DNA of 40,388 nt, taken from Microbacteriaceae bacterium. GTDB taxonomy: Bacteria > Actinomycetota > Actinomycetes > Actinomycetales > Microbacteriaceae. Each line of letters starts with the position of its first letter. Positions within the stretch are counted from its first letter, which is position 1. The stretch covers positions 1-40,388 of the forward strand of contig JAIXXG010000012.1 in the NCBI GenBank assembly GCA_027490915.1. Direction: 5' to 3'. The notes under the pieces were generated by a model, which searched no databases, was not told where the DNA came from, and worked only from the letters and a program-made list of their open reading frames with translations. Positions 22,919 through 33,452 of this stretch are shown piece after piece. The position numbers were made by a program, and so were the translations under genes.

Positions 22919-24111
22919 GGGGTTCGTCGTGGCTGCGCAGCCCGTGGGAGGCCGACCCGCTCAGCTGGTTCACCTCGCCCAACCTTCCGCTCGCCGCCGC
23001 TGCGATCGTGCTCGGGCACGGGGTGCTCGTGCTCGGCCCCGCGGGGCAGGCCGGCAGTCGCCCGCTCGTGCAGGCGGCCGCTCTCGCCCTGTCGGTCATC
23101 TCGCTTCTCTGGGTGCACGTCATGACCCGACCGCGGCGCGGACCCTTGACGGCCATGGAGGCCGCGGTCGCGACGGCGATGGCGGCCAGCGCGCTCGTGC
23201 TCTCGGCGATCGGGTACATCGGCGAGGTCTTCGCCCTCGGCCTCTGGTGGGCGCCGCTCTCGGTGTCGCTGCTGCTGCTCGCCCTCGTTCCGTACCTCTC
23301 GGCGGTGCGCCTGGCCCTCTGCGGCGCGGCGCTCATCTCCACGGGCATTCTGACGGTTCTGCTGCTCGTCGTGCCCGATGACCCGACCTGGCCCCCGTAC
23401 TCCGCCGCGGTGATCGCGATCTTCCCCCTCATCATCGGCACGGTCGGCGGCGTCGTGATGATCCGCACGATCACGTCGTCGATCGCTCGTTGGAACGAAC
23501 GACCGCTCGAGGTGGTGGCATCGCCGCCGCCCGATGAGGGTGCTCTGGTCGAAGCCGTCGACGCGGCCACGACCGAGCGCGTCGCCTCCGCCCGCGCCTT
23601 CATCGCCGCGGTGCTCGCCCGCGGTGAGGTCACCGCGGGAGACACTATGCGGGCCGCCGCGATCGCAGAGCGGTTGCGCAGCGAGCTCACCGGAGAGGTC
23701 GACCGCACCTGGCTCGAACGGGTCGCCGAGGGGCGCGCGGTCATCATCGACGACCCCGAGCGGCTCGTCGAGCAGCTGGACCTCGCGCAGCGCACCGCTG
23801 TGCGGGCCCTGCTGGATGCCCTCCTGGGCAGCACGGATGCCCCGGCCGGCTCGGCGCGGGTCGAGCTACGCCGCACCGAGGCCGGCGCGATCGCCGTGGC
23901 CCTGCGCATCCGCAGCAGTCTGCCGGAGGGTCGGCGCGAGACCTTCCTCGCCCCGTACTACGTGACCCTGCAGTCGACCGTCGACAATCTGCGCTGGCGC
24001 ACCGGCGCGGTGACGGCCGTCGAGTTCGAGGTGCACGGCGGCGCCGGGCGCTCGGCGCGCGTGCAGCGCACCCCCGAGCCGGGCACGCCCGGCGGCCCGG
24101 TCGCCCACTAG
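22915..24111 (+). CDS. Membrane protein resembling a degenerate histidine kinase
   Basis: A 398-residue protein starting in the ATGA overlap with the upstream kinase. Five or six helices (about 25-190) are followed by a cytoplasmic part with a helical stretch (TTERVASARAFIAAVLARGE) and a C-terminal alpha/beta segment. LAQRTAVRALLDALL could correspond to the N-box helix, and TVDNLRWRTGAVTAVEFEVH to the last ATPase strands. There is no acceptor-His motif, no Asn in the N-box position and no DxGxG loop, so it should not bind ATP in the usual way. The shared layout suggests a duplicated kinase turned into a partner or inhibitor of the first. This is inference; no family was recognised by motif. 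Confidence 0.6.
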   Translation: MRGSSWLRSPWEADPLSWFTSPNLPLAAAAIVLGHGVLVLGPAGQAGSRPLVQAAALALSVISLLWVHVMTRPRRGPLTAMEAAVATAMAASALVLSAIGYIGEVFALGLWWAPLSVSLLLLALVPYLSAVRLALCGAALISTGILTVLLLVVPDDPTWPPYSAAVIAIFPLIIGTVGGVVMIRTITSSIARWNERPLEVVASPPPDEGALVEAVDAATTERVASARAFIAAVLARGEVTAGDTMRAAAIAERLRSELTGEVDRTWLERVAEGRAVIIDDPERLVEQLDLAQRTAVRALLDALLGSTDAPAGSARVELRRTEAGAIAVALRIRSSLPEGRRETFLAPYYVTLQSTVDNLRWRTGAVTAVEFEVHGGAGRSARVQRTPEPGTPGGPVAH

Positions 24112-24119
24112 CGCGACGG

Positions 24120-24173
24120 CTCGCCGCACGACGACGGCTCGCCGCACGACGACGGGCGCCGCACGACGACGGG
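24120..24173 (+). repeat. Tandem repeat of a 17-18 bp unit
   Basis: CTCGCCGCACGACGACGG occurs at 24120-24137 and 24138-24155. A 17-base variant beginning GCGCCGC follows at 24156-24172, and a partial copy runs into the next hairpin. It lies between convergent genes and encodes nothing evident. It has no spacers, so it is not a CRISPR array. Confidence 0.8.
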
Positions 24174-24198
24174 CGCCGCTCCCGGAGGAGCGACGCCC
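24171..24198. terminator. Bidirectional hairpin between the kinase-like operon and fbaA
   Basis: GGGCGCCGCTCC and GGAGCGACGCCC pair over 11 of 12 positions around CGGA. The hairpin is 16 bases from the fbaA stop and 60 bases past the convergent + gene, so it can end both transcripts. Confidence 0.65.
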
Positions 24199-24214
24199 GT
24201 GGGTCGTGCCGAAC

Positions 24215-25243
<1,029 letters not shown>

Positions 25244-25294
25244 GACTCTCCTCAGTGCGGGGCGTGGTGGACGCGGGGTGGTGCGTGCGGTTCG

Positions 25295-25300
25295 AGTCTA
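25295..25300 (-). promoter_or_regulatory. -10 element TAGACT for fbaA
   Basis: On the minus strand TAGACT lies about 51 bases before the fbaA ATG in the 167-base divergent region. It is the same hexamer as at 1266 and 20593, but here with a leader carrying GGAG. Confidence 0.5.
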
Positions 25301-25334
25301 GCCAGCGGCGGTGCCGCGCAGGCCGTCGCGCCGA

Positions 25335-25340
25335 TACGCT
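25335..25340 (+). promoter_or_regulatory. -10-like element TACGCT for glpX
   Basis: TACGCT lies 70 bases before the glpX GTG and only 34 bases from the divergent fbaA -10, so the two promoters share upstream DNA. A single regulator bound between them could affect both directions. Confidence 0.4.
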
Positions 25341-25410
25341 GGGGGTGCGCTGACCTACCACCCGGCGCGTCCTGCTCATTGAACCGTTCGTCGACGGAAA
25401 GGACGCCCCT

Positions 25411-26403
25411 GTGGTGACCACGGAAACCGGAACCCTGTTCCTGCACCCCGACCGCAACCTCGCCATGGAGCTCGTGCGGGCCACCGAGGCCGCGGCCATC
25501 CGCTCGGCGCCCTTCATCGGCAAGGGCGACAAGCTCGCCGCCGATGGGGCGGCGGTGGATGCGATGCGCAAGTTTCTCGGAACGGTCAACTTCACCGGCG
25601 TCGTCGTCATCGGCGAAGGCGAGAAGGACAATGCGCCGATGCTGTTCAACGGCGAGCAGGTGGGCACCGGCAACGGGCCGATGTGCGACATCGCCGTCGA
25701 CCCGATCGACGGCACCTCGCTCACCGCCGCGGGCCGCAGCCACGCGATCTCGATGATCGCCGTCGCCGACCGCGGAACGATGCTCGACGCCTCGAGCGTG
25801 TTCTACATGGAGAAGATGGTCGCCGGGCACGAGGGCATCGGGGTGCTCGACATCCGCCAGCCGATCGGCGAGAACATCCGCGCGCTCGCCGCCGCGAAGG
25901 GCAAGCCGGTGGAGGACCTGCGTGTGGCCGTGCTCGACCGCCCGCGGCACGAGCAGCTCATCGCCGACATCCGCGCGACCGGCGCCGGCACGCGGCTCAT
26001 CCTCGACGGTGACGTCGCCGCGGGCATCAACGCCGCGCGGCACGACAGCCGCATCGACCTCGCCGTCGGCATCGGCGGCAGCCCCGAGGGTGTCGCCACG
26101 GCGTGTGCGGTGAAGGCGCTCGGCGGCTTCATCCAGGGTCGCCTCGCGCCGGGCAGCGATGCCGAGCGCGAGCGCGGCGCCGCCGCGGGCCTGAAGTTCG
26201 GCCACGTCTACGAGGCCAACGAGCTCGTCAGCAGCGACAACACGTTCTTCGTCGCCACGGGCGTCACCGACGGCGAGCTCGTGCGCGGCGTGCGGCGGGA
26301 AGGCCGCATCATCACGACCGAGTCGATCGTGCTGCGCTCGCGCTCGGGCACGATCCGGCGCGTCACCGCCGACCACCTCGTCGACAAGTGGCTCGACAGC
26401 TAG
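25411..26403 (+). CDS. glpX: Class II fructose-1,6-bisphosphatase
   Basis: This gluconeogenic enzyme removes the 1-phosphate of fructose 1,6-bisphosphate. The lithium-sensitive phosphatase motifs are clear: VIGEGEKDNAPML (about 65-77), then CDIAVDPIDGTSL (about 92-104) with the metal-binding Asp pair and catalytic Thr. The 330 residues match the actinobacterial GlpX, which is the main FBPase in this phylum. The GTG start is supported by AAAGGA eight bases upstream. Divergence from fbaA puts two steps at the same node under a shared control region. In M. tuberculosis glpX sits beside fum; here it is about 10 kb from fumC and on the other strand. Confidence 0.95.
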   Translation: MVTTETGTLFLHPDRNLAMELVRATEAAAIRSAPFIGKGDKLAADGAAVDAMRKFLGTVNFTGVVVIGEGEKDNAPMLFNGEQVGTGNGPMCDIAVDPIDGTSLTAAGRSHAISMIAVADRGTMLDASSVFYMEKMVAGHEGIGVLDIRQPIGENIRALAAAKGKPVEDLRVAVLDRPRHEQLIADIRATGAGTRLILDGDVAAGINAARHDSRIDLAVGIGGSPEGVATACAVKALGGFIQGRLAPGSDAERERGAAAGLKFGHVYEANELVSSDNTFFVATGVTDGELVRGVRREGRIITTESIVLRSRSGTIRRVTADHLVDKWLDS

Positions 26404-26475
26404 GGGCGGGTGTTCGCTGAGGGCGGCACGCTCGGTGCGGGCATCCCGTGCTGACGGGTGAAGAATGAGCAGGCC

Positions 26476-28209
26476 ATGCTCGCGTCTCTCCTCCGCCGCT
26501 ATCTGCGGCCCTTCGTCGGCTTGATCGTCGGCGTCATCGTCTTCCAGCTCGCGCAGTCGATCGCCTCGCTCTTCCTGCCCGCGCTCAACGCCGACATCAT
26601 CGACAACGGCATCGCCCGCGGTGACACCGGCTACATCCTGATGGTCGGGGGCGGGATGCTCGCCATCACGCTCGTGCAGATCGCCTGCGCCATCGCGGCC
26701 GTCTACTTCGGCGCTCGCGTCGCCATGGCGTTCGGCCGCGACCTGCGGCAGGCCGTGTTCGACCACGTCGGCACGTTCTCCGAGCGCGAGGTGACGCGCT
26801 TCGGCGCCCCCTCGCTCATCACGCGCACGACCAACGACGTGCAGCAGGTGCAGATGCTCGTGCTCATGACGAGCACCATGCTCGTGAGCGCGCCGATTCT
26901 CGCCATCGGCGGCATCGTCATGGCTCTGCAGCAAGACCTCGAGCTGTCGCTCATCATGGCCGTGGCCATCCCGGTGCTGCTGCTCTCGGTCGGCGCGATC
27001 ATCGTGCGCACCGTGCCGCTGTTCCGCGTGATGCAGGAGCGCATCGACACGGTCAACCGGGTGCTGCGCGAGCAGCTCACGGGCATGCGCGTCGTGCGCG
27101 CCTTCGTGCGCGAGCGGCACGAGGTGGCGCGCTTCGCCGACGCGAACGCGCAGCTCACCGAGACGGCCCTGAAGTCGGGGCGCCTCTTCGCCCTGATGTT
27201 CCCGATCGTGCTGCTCGTGCTGAACGCCTCGAGCGTTGCCGTGCTGTGGTTCGGCGCCGGGCGCATCGAGAGCGGCCAGATGCAGGTCGGGGCGCTCACG
27301 GCCTTCCTCACCTACCTCATCCAGATTCTGATGGCCGTGCTCATGGCCACGTTCATCGCCGTGCTGCTGCCGCGGGCGGCCGTGTCGGCCGACCGCATCG
27401 GCGAGGTGCTGCAGACGCCCTCCTCGGTGGTGCTGCCGAGCAGCCCGGTCGTTCCGAGCGACTCGCGCGGGCACGTCGAGCTGCGCGACGTCGTGTTCGC
27501 GTATCCGGGAGCGGAGCATCCGGTGCTCGACGGCGTCAGCCTCACCGCCGAGCGCGGTCGCATGACCGCCCTCATCGGCAGCACCGGCGCCGGCAAGACC
27601 ACGCTCGTCAGCCTGCTGCCGCGCCTCATCGACGTCACCGGCGGAGCCGTGCTCATCGACGGCGTCGACGTGCGCGACCTCGACGCCGAAGCCCTGTGGA
27701 GCCGCATCGGCCTCGTGCCGCAGCGCCCCTACCTCTTCTCGGGCACGGTCGCGAGCAACCTGCGCTTCGGCAAGCCCGACGCCACCGACGACGAGCTGTG
27801 GGCGGCGCTCGAGACCGCCCAGGCCGCCGACTTCGTTCGCGCCATGCCCGACGGCCTCGACACCGCGGTCGCGCAGGGCGGCACGAGCGTATCGGGCGGC
27901 CAGCGGCAGCGTCTCGCCATCGCGCGCGCGCTCGTCAAGCGACCGCCGATCTACGTCTTCGACGACTCGTTCTCGGCCCTCGACACGGCGACGGATGCGC
28001 GACTGCGGGCCGCGCTGCGTCGCGACGCCGCCGACGCCACCGTCATCGTGGTCGCGCAGCGGGTGGCGACCGTGCTCGACGCCGACGAGATCATCGTGCT
28101 CGAGCGCGGCCGCATCGTCGGCCGGGGCCGGCATGCCGAGCTGCTCGAGAGTTGCCCGACCTACGCCGAGATCGTCAGCAGCCAGCAGCGCGCGGAGGTG
28201 GGGGCATGA
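26476..28209 (+). CDS. ABC exporter half with degenerate ATPase site
   Basis: A 577-residue fusion of six membrane helices (about 10-300) and an ATPase domain. Walker A IGSTGAGKTT is near 367 and the signature VSGGQRQR is intact. The Walker B end reads YVFDDSFSALD, with Asp497 replacing the catalytic Glu, and the switch His is replaced by Gln528 in VVAQRVATV. These are the marks of the inactive site in heterodimeric exporters such as TM287/288 or BmrCD. The start at 26476 matches the usual MLxxLLRRYLRP opening; a GTG at 26458 would add six residues. Its stop overlaps the partner gene in ATGA. Drugs or lipids are usual substrates, but none is proven here. Confidence 0.9.
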   Translation: MLASLLRRYLRPFVGLIVGVIVFQLAQSIASLFLPALNADIIDNGIARGDTGYILMVGGGMLAITLVQIACAIAAVYFGARVAMAFGRDLRQAVFDHVGTFSEREVTRFGAPSLITRTTNDVQQVQMLVLMTSTMLVSAPILAIGGIVMALQQDLELSLIMAVAIPVLLLSVGAIIVRTVPLFRVMQERIDTVNRVLREQLTGMRVVRAFVRERHEVARFADANAQLTETALKSGRLFALMFPIVLLVLNASSVAVLWFGAGRIESGQMQVGALTAFLTYLIQILMAVLMATFIAVLLPRAAVSADRIGEVLQTPSSVVLPSSPVVPSDSRGHVELRDVVFAYPGAEHPVLDGVSLTAERGRMTALIGSTGAGKTTLVSLLPRLIDVTGGAVLIDGVDVRDLDAEALWSRIGLVPQRPYLFSGTVASNLRFGKPDATDDELWAALETAQAADFVRAMPDGLDTAVAQGGTSVSGGQRQRLAIARALVKRPPIYVFDDSFSALDTATDARLRAALRRDAADATVIVVAQRVATVLDADEIIVLERGRIVGRGRHAELLESCPTYAEIVSSQQRAEVGA

Positions 28210-30146
28210 GCACCGAATCGAGCAAGCCGACCGCTGCGCCGACCGCCGCACCCGCGCGCCCCGCGGGCCCTCCCGGCGGCGTGCGCCGCGGGCCGATGGG
28301 CGGCCCGATGGGCGGCGGCATCGGCCTGCCGGTCGAGAAGGCGGCGAGCTTCGGCCCCTCGGCTCGCCGACTGATCGGGCGGCTGCGCCCCGAGCTGCGG
28401 CTCGTCTGGGTCGTGATCGTGCTCGGCGTCGTGAGCGTCGTGCTCTCGGTCGTCGGCCCGGCGCTGCTCGGGCTCGCGACCAACGTCATCGTCGACGGCG
28501 TCTTCGGCGAGGGCGCCTTCGTCGGGGGAGCGGGAGCCGCCGGCTCCGCATCCGGCATCGATACCGACCTGCTGCACCTCGTGCTCGGCGGCGTGCTGCT
28601 GGTCTACGTATTCTCGTCGGTGTTCGCCTGGCTGCAGGCCTATCTGCTGACGGGCGTCACGCAGCGCACGGTCTACCGCCTGCGCGAGGAGGTGCAGGGC
28701 AAGCTCGACCGGCTGCCCCTGACCTACTTCGACCGCGTGCAGCGCGGCGAGGTGCTCAGCCGGGTCACGAACGACGTCGACAACATCGCGCAGACGCTGC
28801 AGCAGACCCTCAGCCAGCTGCTGACCTCGCTGCTGACCGTGATCGGCGTCATCGTGATGATGCTCGTCATCTCGCCGATTCTCGCGCTCGTCTCGCTCAT
28901 CACCGTGCCGCTGACGCTCGTCATCACCGCGATCATCGCCAAGCGCTCGCAGCCGCTGTTCGCGGCCCAGTGGGCGCACACCGGCGAGCTGAACGGTCAG
29001 ATCGAAGAGACCTTCACAGGCCACGCGCTCGTCAAGGTGTTCGGGCGGCAGCGCGAGGTCGAGCAGCGGTTCCGCGAGAAGAACGCCGAGCTCTACGCCG
29101 CCAGCTTCGGGGCCCAGTTCGTGAGCGGCATCATCATGCCCGCGATCATGTTCGTCGGAAACCTCGTCTACGTCGCGATCGCCGTCGTCGGCGGCCTGCT
29201 CGTCACCAGCGGGGCGATGACGATCGGCGGCGTGCAGGCGTTCATCCAGTACTCGCGGCAGTTCACCCAGCCGCTCAGCCAGCTCGGATCGATGGCGAAC
29301 CTGCTGCAGTCGGGCGTCGCGAGCGCCGAGCGCGTGTTCGAGCTGCTCGATGCCGACGAGCAGAGCGCGGATCCGCATCCCGCCGCCACGCCCGCCACGA
29401 GCACGGGGCGCCTGGTGTTCGAGGATGTCGCGTTCCGCTACGACCCCGACGTTCCGCTCATCGAGGGGCTCTCGCTCGTGGCCGAGCCGGGGCAGACCAT
29501 CGCGATCGTCGGCCCGACCGGCGCGGGCAAGACCACGCTCGTCAACCTCATCATGCGGTTCTACGAGCTCAACGGCGGGCGCATCACGCTCGACGGCGTC
29601 GACATCGCCACGATGACGCGCGACGACCTGCGGTCGCGCATGGGCATGGTGCTGCAAGACACGTGGCTGTTCGCGGGCAGCATCCGCGACAACATCGCCT
29701 ACGGCCGGCCGGATGCGTCGCTCGACGACATCATGGCCGCCGCTCGCGCCACCAGCGTCGACCGGTTTGTCGGCGCCCTGCCCGACGGCTACGACACCCT
29801 GCTCGACGACGACGGCTCGAACCTCAGCGCGGGCGAGAAGCAGCTGTTGACCATCGCGCGCGCGTTCCTCGCGCAGCCGAGCGTGCTCATCCTCGACGAG
29901 GCGACGAGCTCGGTCGACACCCGCACCGAGGTGCTCGTGCAGCACGCCATGGCCGCGCTGCGCCGCGACCGCACGAGCTTCGTCATCGCGCACCGTCTCT
30001 CGACCATCCGCGACGCCGACCTCATCCTCGTGATGGAGGCCGGCAGCATCGTCGAGCAGGGCACGCACGAGCAGCTGCTCGCCGCGGGCGGCGCCTACGC
30101 GCGGCTCTACGAGGCGCAGTACGCGCAGGCGCTCGACGAGGCGTAG
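28206..30146 (+). CDS. ABC exporter half with consensus ATPase site
   Basis: The 646-residue partner of the preceding protein. A Gly/Pro/Met-rich N-terminal tail of about 45 residues (GGVRRGPMGGPMGGGIG) precedes six helices, with an inserted Gly/Ala-rich loop between helices 1 and 2. The ATPase domain has Walker A VGPTGAGKTT, catalytic Glu565 in LILDEATSSVD, and switch His596 in IAHRLST. Its signature is LSAGEKQ (540-546), not LSGGQ. The altered signature faces the degenerate site of the partner, so all three deviations fall in one composite site. Together they should form a heterodimeric exporter with one working ATPase site. Confidence 0.92.
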   Translation: MSTESSKPTAAPTAAPARPAGPPGGVRRGPMGGPMGGGIGLPVEKAASFGPSARRLIGRLRPELRLVWVVIVLGVVSVVLSVVGPALLGLATNVIVDGVFGEGAFVGGAGAAGSASGIDTDLLHLVLGGVLLVYVFSSVFAWLQAYLLTGVTQRTVYRLREEVQGKLDRLPLTYFDRVQRGEVLSRVTNDVDNIAQTLQQTLSQLLTSLLTVIGVIVMMLVISPILALVSLITVPLTLVITAIIAKRSQPLFAAQWAHTGELNGQIEETFTGHALVKVFGRQREVEQRFREKNAELYAASFGAQFVSGIIMPAIMFVGNLVYVAIAVVGGLLVTSGAMTIGGVQAFIQYSRQFTQPLSQLGSMANLLQSGVASAERVFELLDADEQSADPHPAATPATSTGRLVFEDVAFRYDPDVPLIEGLSLVAEPGQTIAIVGPTGAGKTTLVNLIMRFYELNGGRITLDGVDIATMTRDDLRSRMGMVLQDTWLFAGSIRDNIAYGRPDASLDDIMAAARATSVDRFVGALPDGYDTLLDDDGSNLSAGEKQLLTIARAFLAQPSVLILDEATSSVDTRTEVLVQHAMAALRRDRTSFVIAHRLSTIRDADLILVMEAGSIVEQGTHEQLLAAGGAYARLYEAQYAQALDEA

Positions 30147-30158
30147 CGCGGCACGAAC

Positions 30159-30198
30159 GACGACGGGGGCAGAGCCCGTCGGCTCTGCCCCCGTCGTC
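30159..30198. terminator. Bidirectional terminator, perfect 18-bp stem
   Basis: Bases 30159-30176 and 30181-30198 are exact inverted copies around the loop CGTC, including GGGGGCAGAGCC and its complement. It lies 13 bases past the exporter stop and 10 bases past the convergent symporter gene. This is the strongest hairpin in the window. Confidence 0.8.
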
Positions 30199-30208
30199 GA
30201 GACCCGCG

Positions 30209-31173
30209 CTACAGCAGGTTCGGGATCTTCTGCTCGGCCGCCGTGTTCGCGCGACGGAAGATGAAGGTCACGACCGTCGAGATGAGCACGATGAACAGTG
30301 AGTACAGCGCCGGCACGATCAGGATGAGCCCGATGTCGGGGCTTCCCTGGAAGGTCAGCAGGATGATCGCGATCGCGAGCGGGCCGTTCTGGATGCCCGT
30401 CTCGAGCGCGATCGTGCGCGCGTTCGCGGGGTGCAGCCGGATCGCGCGCGAGATGCCGTAGGCGATGAGGATGCCGAACAGCCCGAGCCCGATCGCGACG
30501 ACGTAGGTCTGCCAGGCCGTCGAGGTCAGCAGCGCCCAGTTGCGCGGCACCCAGGTCGCGACGAGGAACACGATGAAGAACAGCCCGAAGAATCCACCCA
30601 AGAGCTCGAGCACGGCACCGACGTTCGCGCTGTAGCGGCGGATGGTCATGCCCAGCACCACGGGGATGAGCAGAATGGCGATCGTCACGATGATGTTCGC
30701 GATCGGGATCTGGAACTCGGAGTTCTCACCCCCGAACAGCAGGCCGCCGAAGATCGCCAGCGCGAGCGGCGTCATGATGATCGCCCAGAGGGTCGAGTTG
30801 GTCGTCATCATGACGCTGAGCGCGAGGTTGCCCTTCGAGAAGTACGTGAACATGTTCGACGTCGTTCCGGCGGGCACCGCGCCCATCAGCAGCGCGCCGA
30901 TGGCGAGCGGCGCCGCCACCTCGGGAGCGAGCTGGAAGAGGAACACGACGCACAGCACGTACGCCAGCACCGGCATGATGCCGAACTGCGTGATGAAGCC
31001 GATGATGAGCCCGGCCGGGCGCTTGAGCGCGAGCTTGAAGTCGCGCGGCGTGAGGCCGGCTCCGAGGCCGAACATGATGACGAACACCAGGCCGACGAGC
31101 AGGTTCTGCTCGAAGGGCGTCACGACGTCCTGCTCGTTGACGACCGCCTGCGTGGCGATGATGGCGGGCGTGA

Positions 31174-31177
<4 letters not shown>
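30209..31177 (-). CDS. Bile acid:sodium symporter (BASS) family transporter
   Basis: A 322-residue protein with about ten predicted helices of the BASS fold. Recognisable parts are FGLGAGLTPRDFKLALKRP near 36-54, MGAVPAGTTSNMFTYFSKGN near 98-117, and ALETGIQNGPLAIAI near 250, which holds the conserved Glu and Gln-Asn of the sodium sites. Bacterial members carry organic anions such as bile acids, pyruvate, pantoate or other carboxylates with sodium. The GTG start overlaps the stop of the acyl-CoA ligase gene by four bases. That coupling suggests import of a carboxylic acid that is then activated with CoA. Confidence 0.85.
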
Positions 31178-32916
<1,739 letters not shown>

Positions 32917-32938
32917 CGTTGATCTTTCGCCGGAGGGG

Positions 32939-32964
32939 CATCGTCGGCGGGACCACCGACGATG
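32939..32964 (-). promoter_or_regulatory. Inverted repeat in the leader of the acyl-CoA ligase operon
   Basis: CATCGTCGG and CCGACGATG are perfect 9-base arms separated by CGGGACCA. The repeat lies 22-48 bases before the ligase ATG and just downstream of a likely -10. It could be the operator of a TetR/FadR-like repressor or an RNA hairpin in the leader. Confidence 0.55.
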
Positions 32965-32978
32965 GTGAAACGCGATTC

Positions 32979-32984
32979 ATGATA
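32979..32984 (-). promoter_or_regulatory. -10 element TATCAT for the acyl-CoA ligase-symporter operon
   Basis: TATCAT on the minus strand (five of six matches to TATAAT) lies 62 bases before the ATG, in a locally AT-rich stretch of the 136-base gap. GGAG in the leader serves the start. No convincing -35 is seen. Confidence 0.45.
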
Positions 32985-33052
32985 TCTCGCAACACCCTTC
33001 GGCCCGCCGAGTGTGTTGATGCCCTCCAAAAGGAGTGCGGATTCCTGCGACC

Positions 33053-33442
33053 TCAGTCGGCGTTCTGCAGCACCGCGATGATCGTGCCGGCCGGGTCGGT
33101 GCACCAGGCGATGTCGGGCCCCTGCCCGGCCGCGATGCCGCGCACGATGCCGCGATCGTCGTGGTGGAACCCCGGGTACCGCACGAACTGCACGCCGCGC
33201 GCGGTGAGCTCATCGACGGCAGCGTCGATGTCGGCCACCTCGAGGTTGAGCGCCGTGTAGGTGGCGGGCGTGTGGTCGGGCTTCGGGTAGAGCAGCACCC
33301 AGCCGCCGCCGGGCAGGTCGATCGACAGCTGGCCCATGTCTTCATCGGTCACCGTCAGCCCGAGCACGTCACGGTAGAACGTGCGGGCGGCGTCGATGTC
33401 GGGCACCCCGAGGCCGGGGAAGGCGAAGACGTAGTCGGGCAT
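33053..33442 (-). CDS. VOC family protein (glyoxalase/dioxygenase-like)
   Basis: A 129-residue protein with the two beta-alpha-beta-beta-beta repeats of the vicinal oxygen chelate fold. PGLGVPDIDAARTFYRDVLG opens the first and NLEVADIDAAVDELTARGVQ the second, and the C-terminal CTDPAGTIIAVLQ strand carries the usual metal-site region, though an acidic ligand is not obvious there. The family includes glyoxalase I, bleomycin-binding proteins and extradiol dioxygenases, so no reaction is assigned. The ATG at 33442 is chosen. A GTG at 33451, two bases beyond the rmuC stop with GGGGAG in front, is an equally good coupled start. Confidence 0.78.
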   Translation of the reverse strand: MPDYVFAFPGLGVPDIDAARTFYRDVLGLTVTDEDMGQLSIDLPGGGWVLLYPKPDHTPATYTALNLEVADIDAAVDELTARGVQFVRYPGFHHDDRGIVRGIAAGQGPDIAWCTDPAGTIIAVLQNAD

Positions 33443-33452
33443 GGCCCGCACG

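Noticed and set aside
24120-24173. Possible CRISPR-like array
   Set aside because: The repeat units abut one another with no spacers and there are no cas genes in the window.
25252-28251. A 999-codon open frame on the minus strand, opposite glpX and the first ABC exporter gene
   Set aside because: It is antisense to two genes with intact motifs. The translation is rich in His, Asp, Glu and Arg in the way GC-rich antisense frames are, with no recognisable domain.
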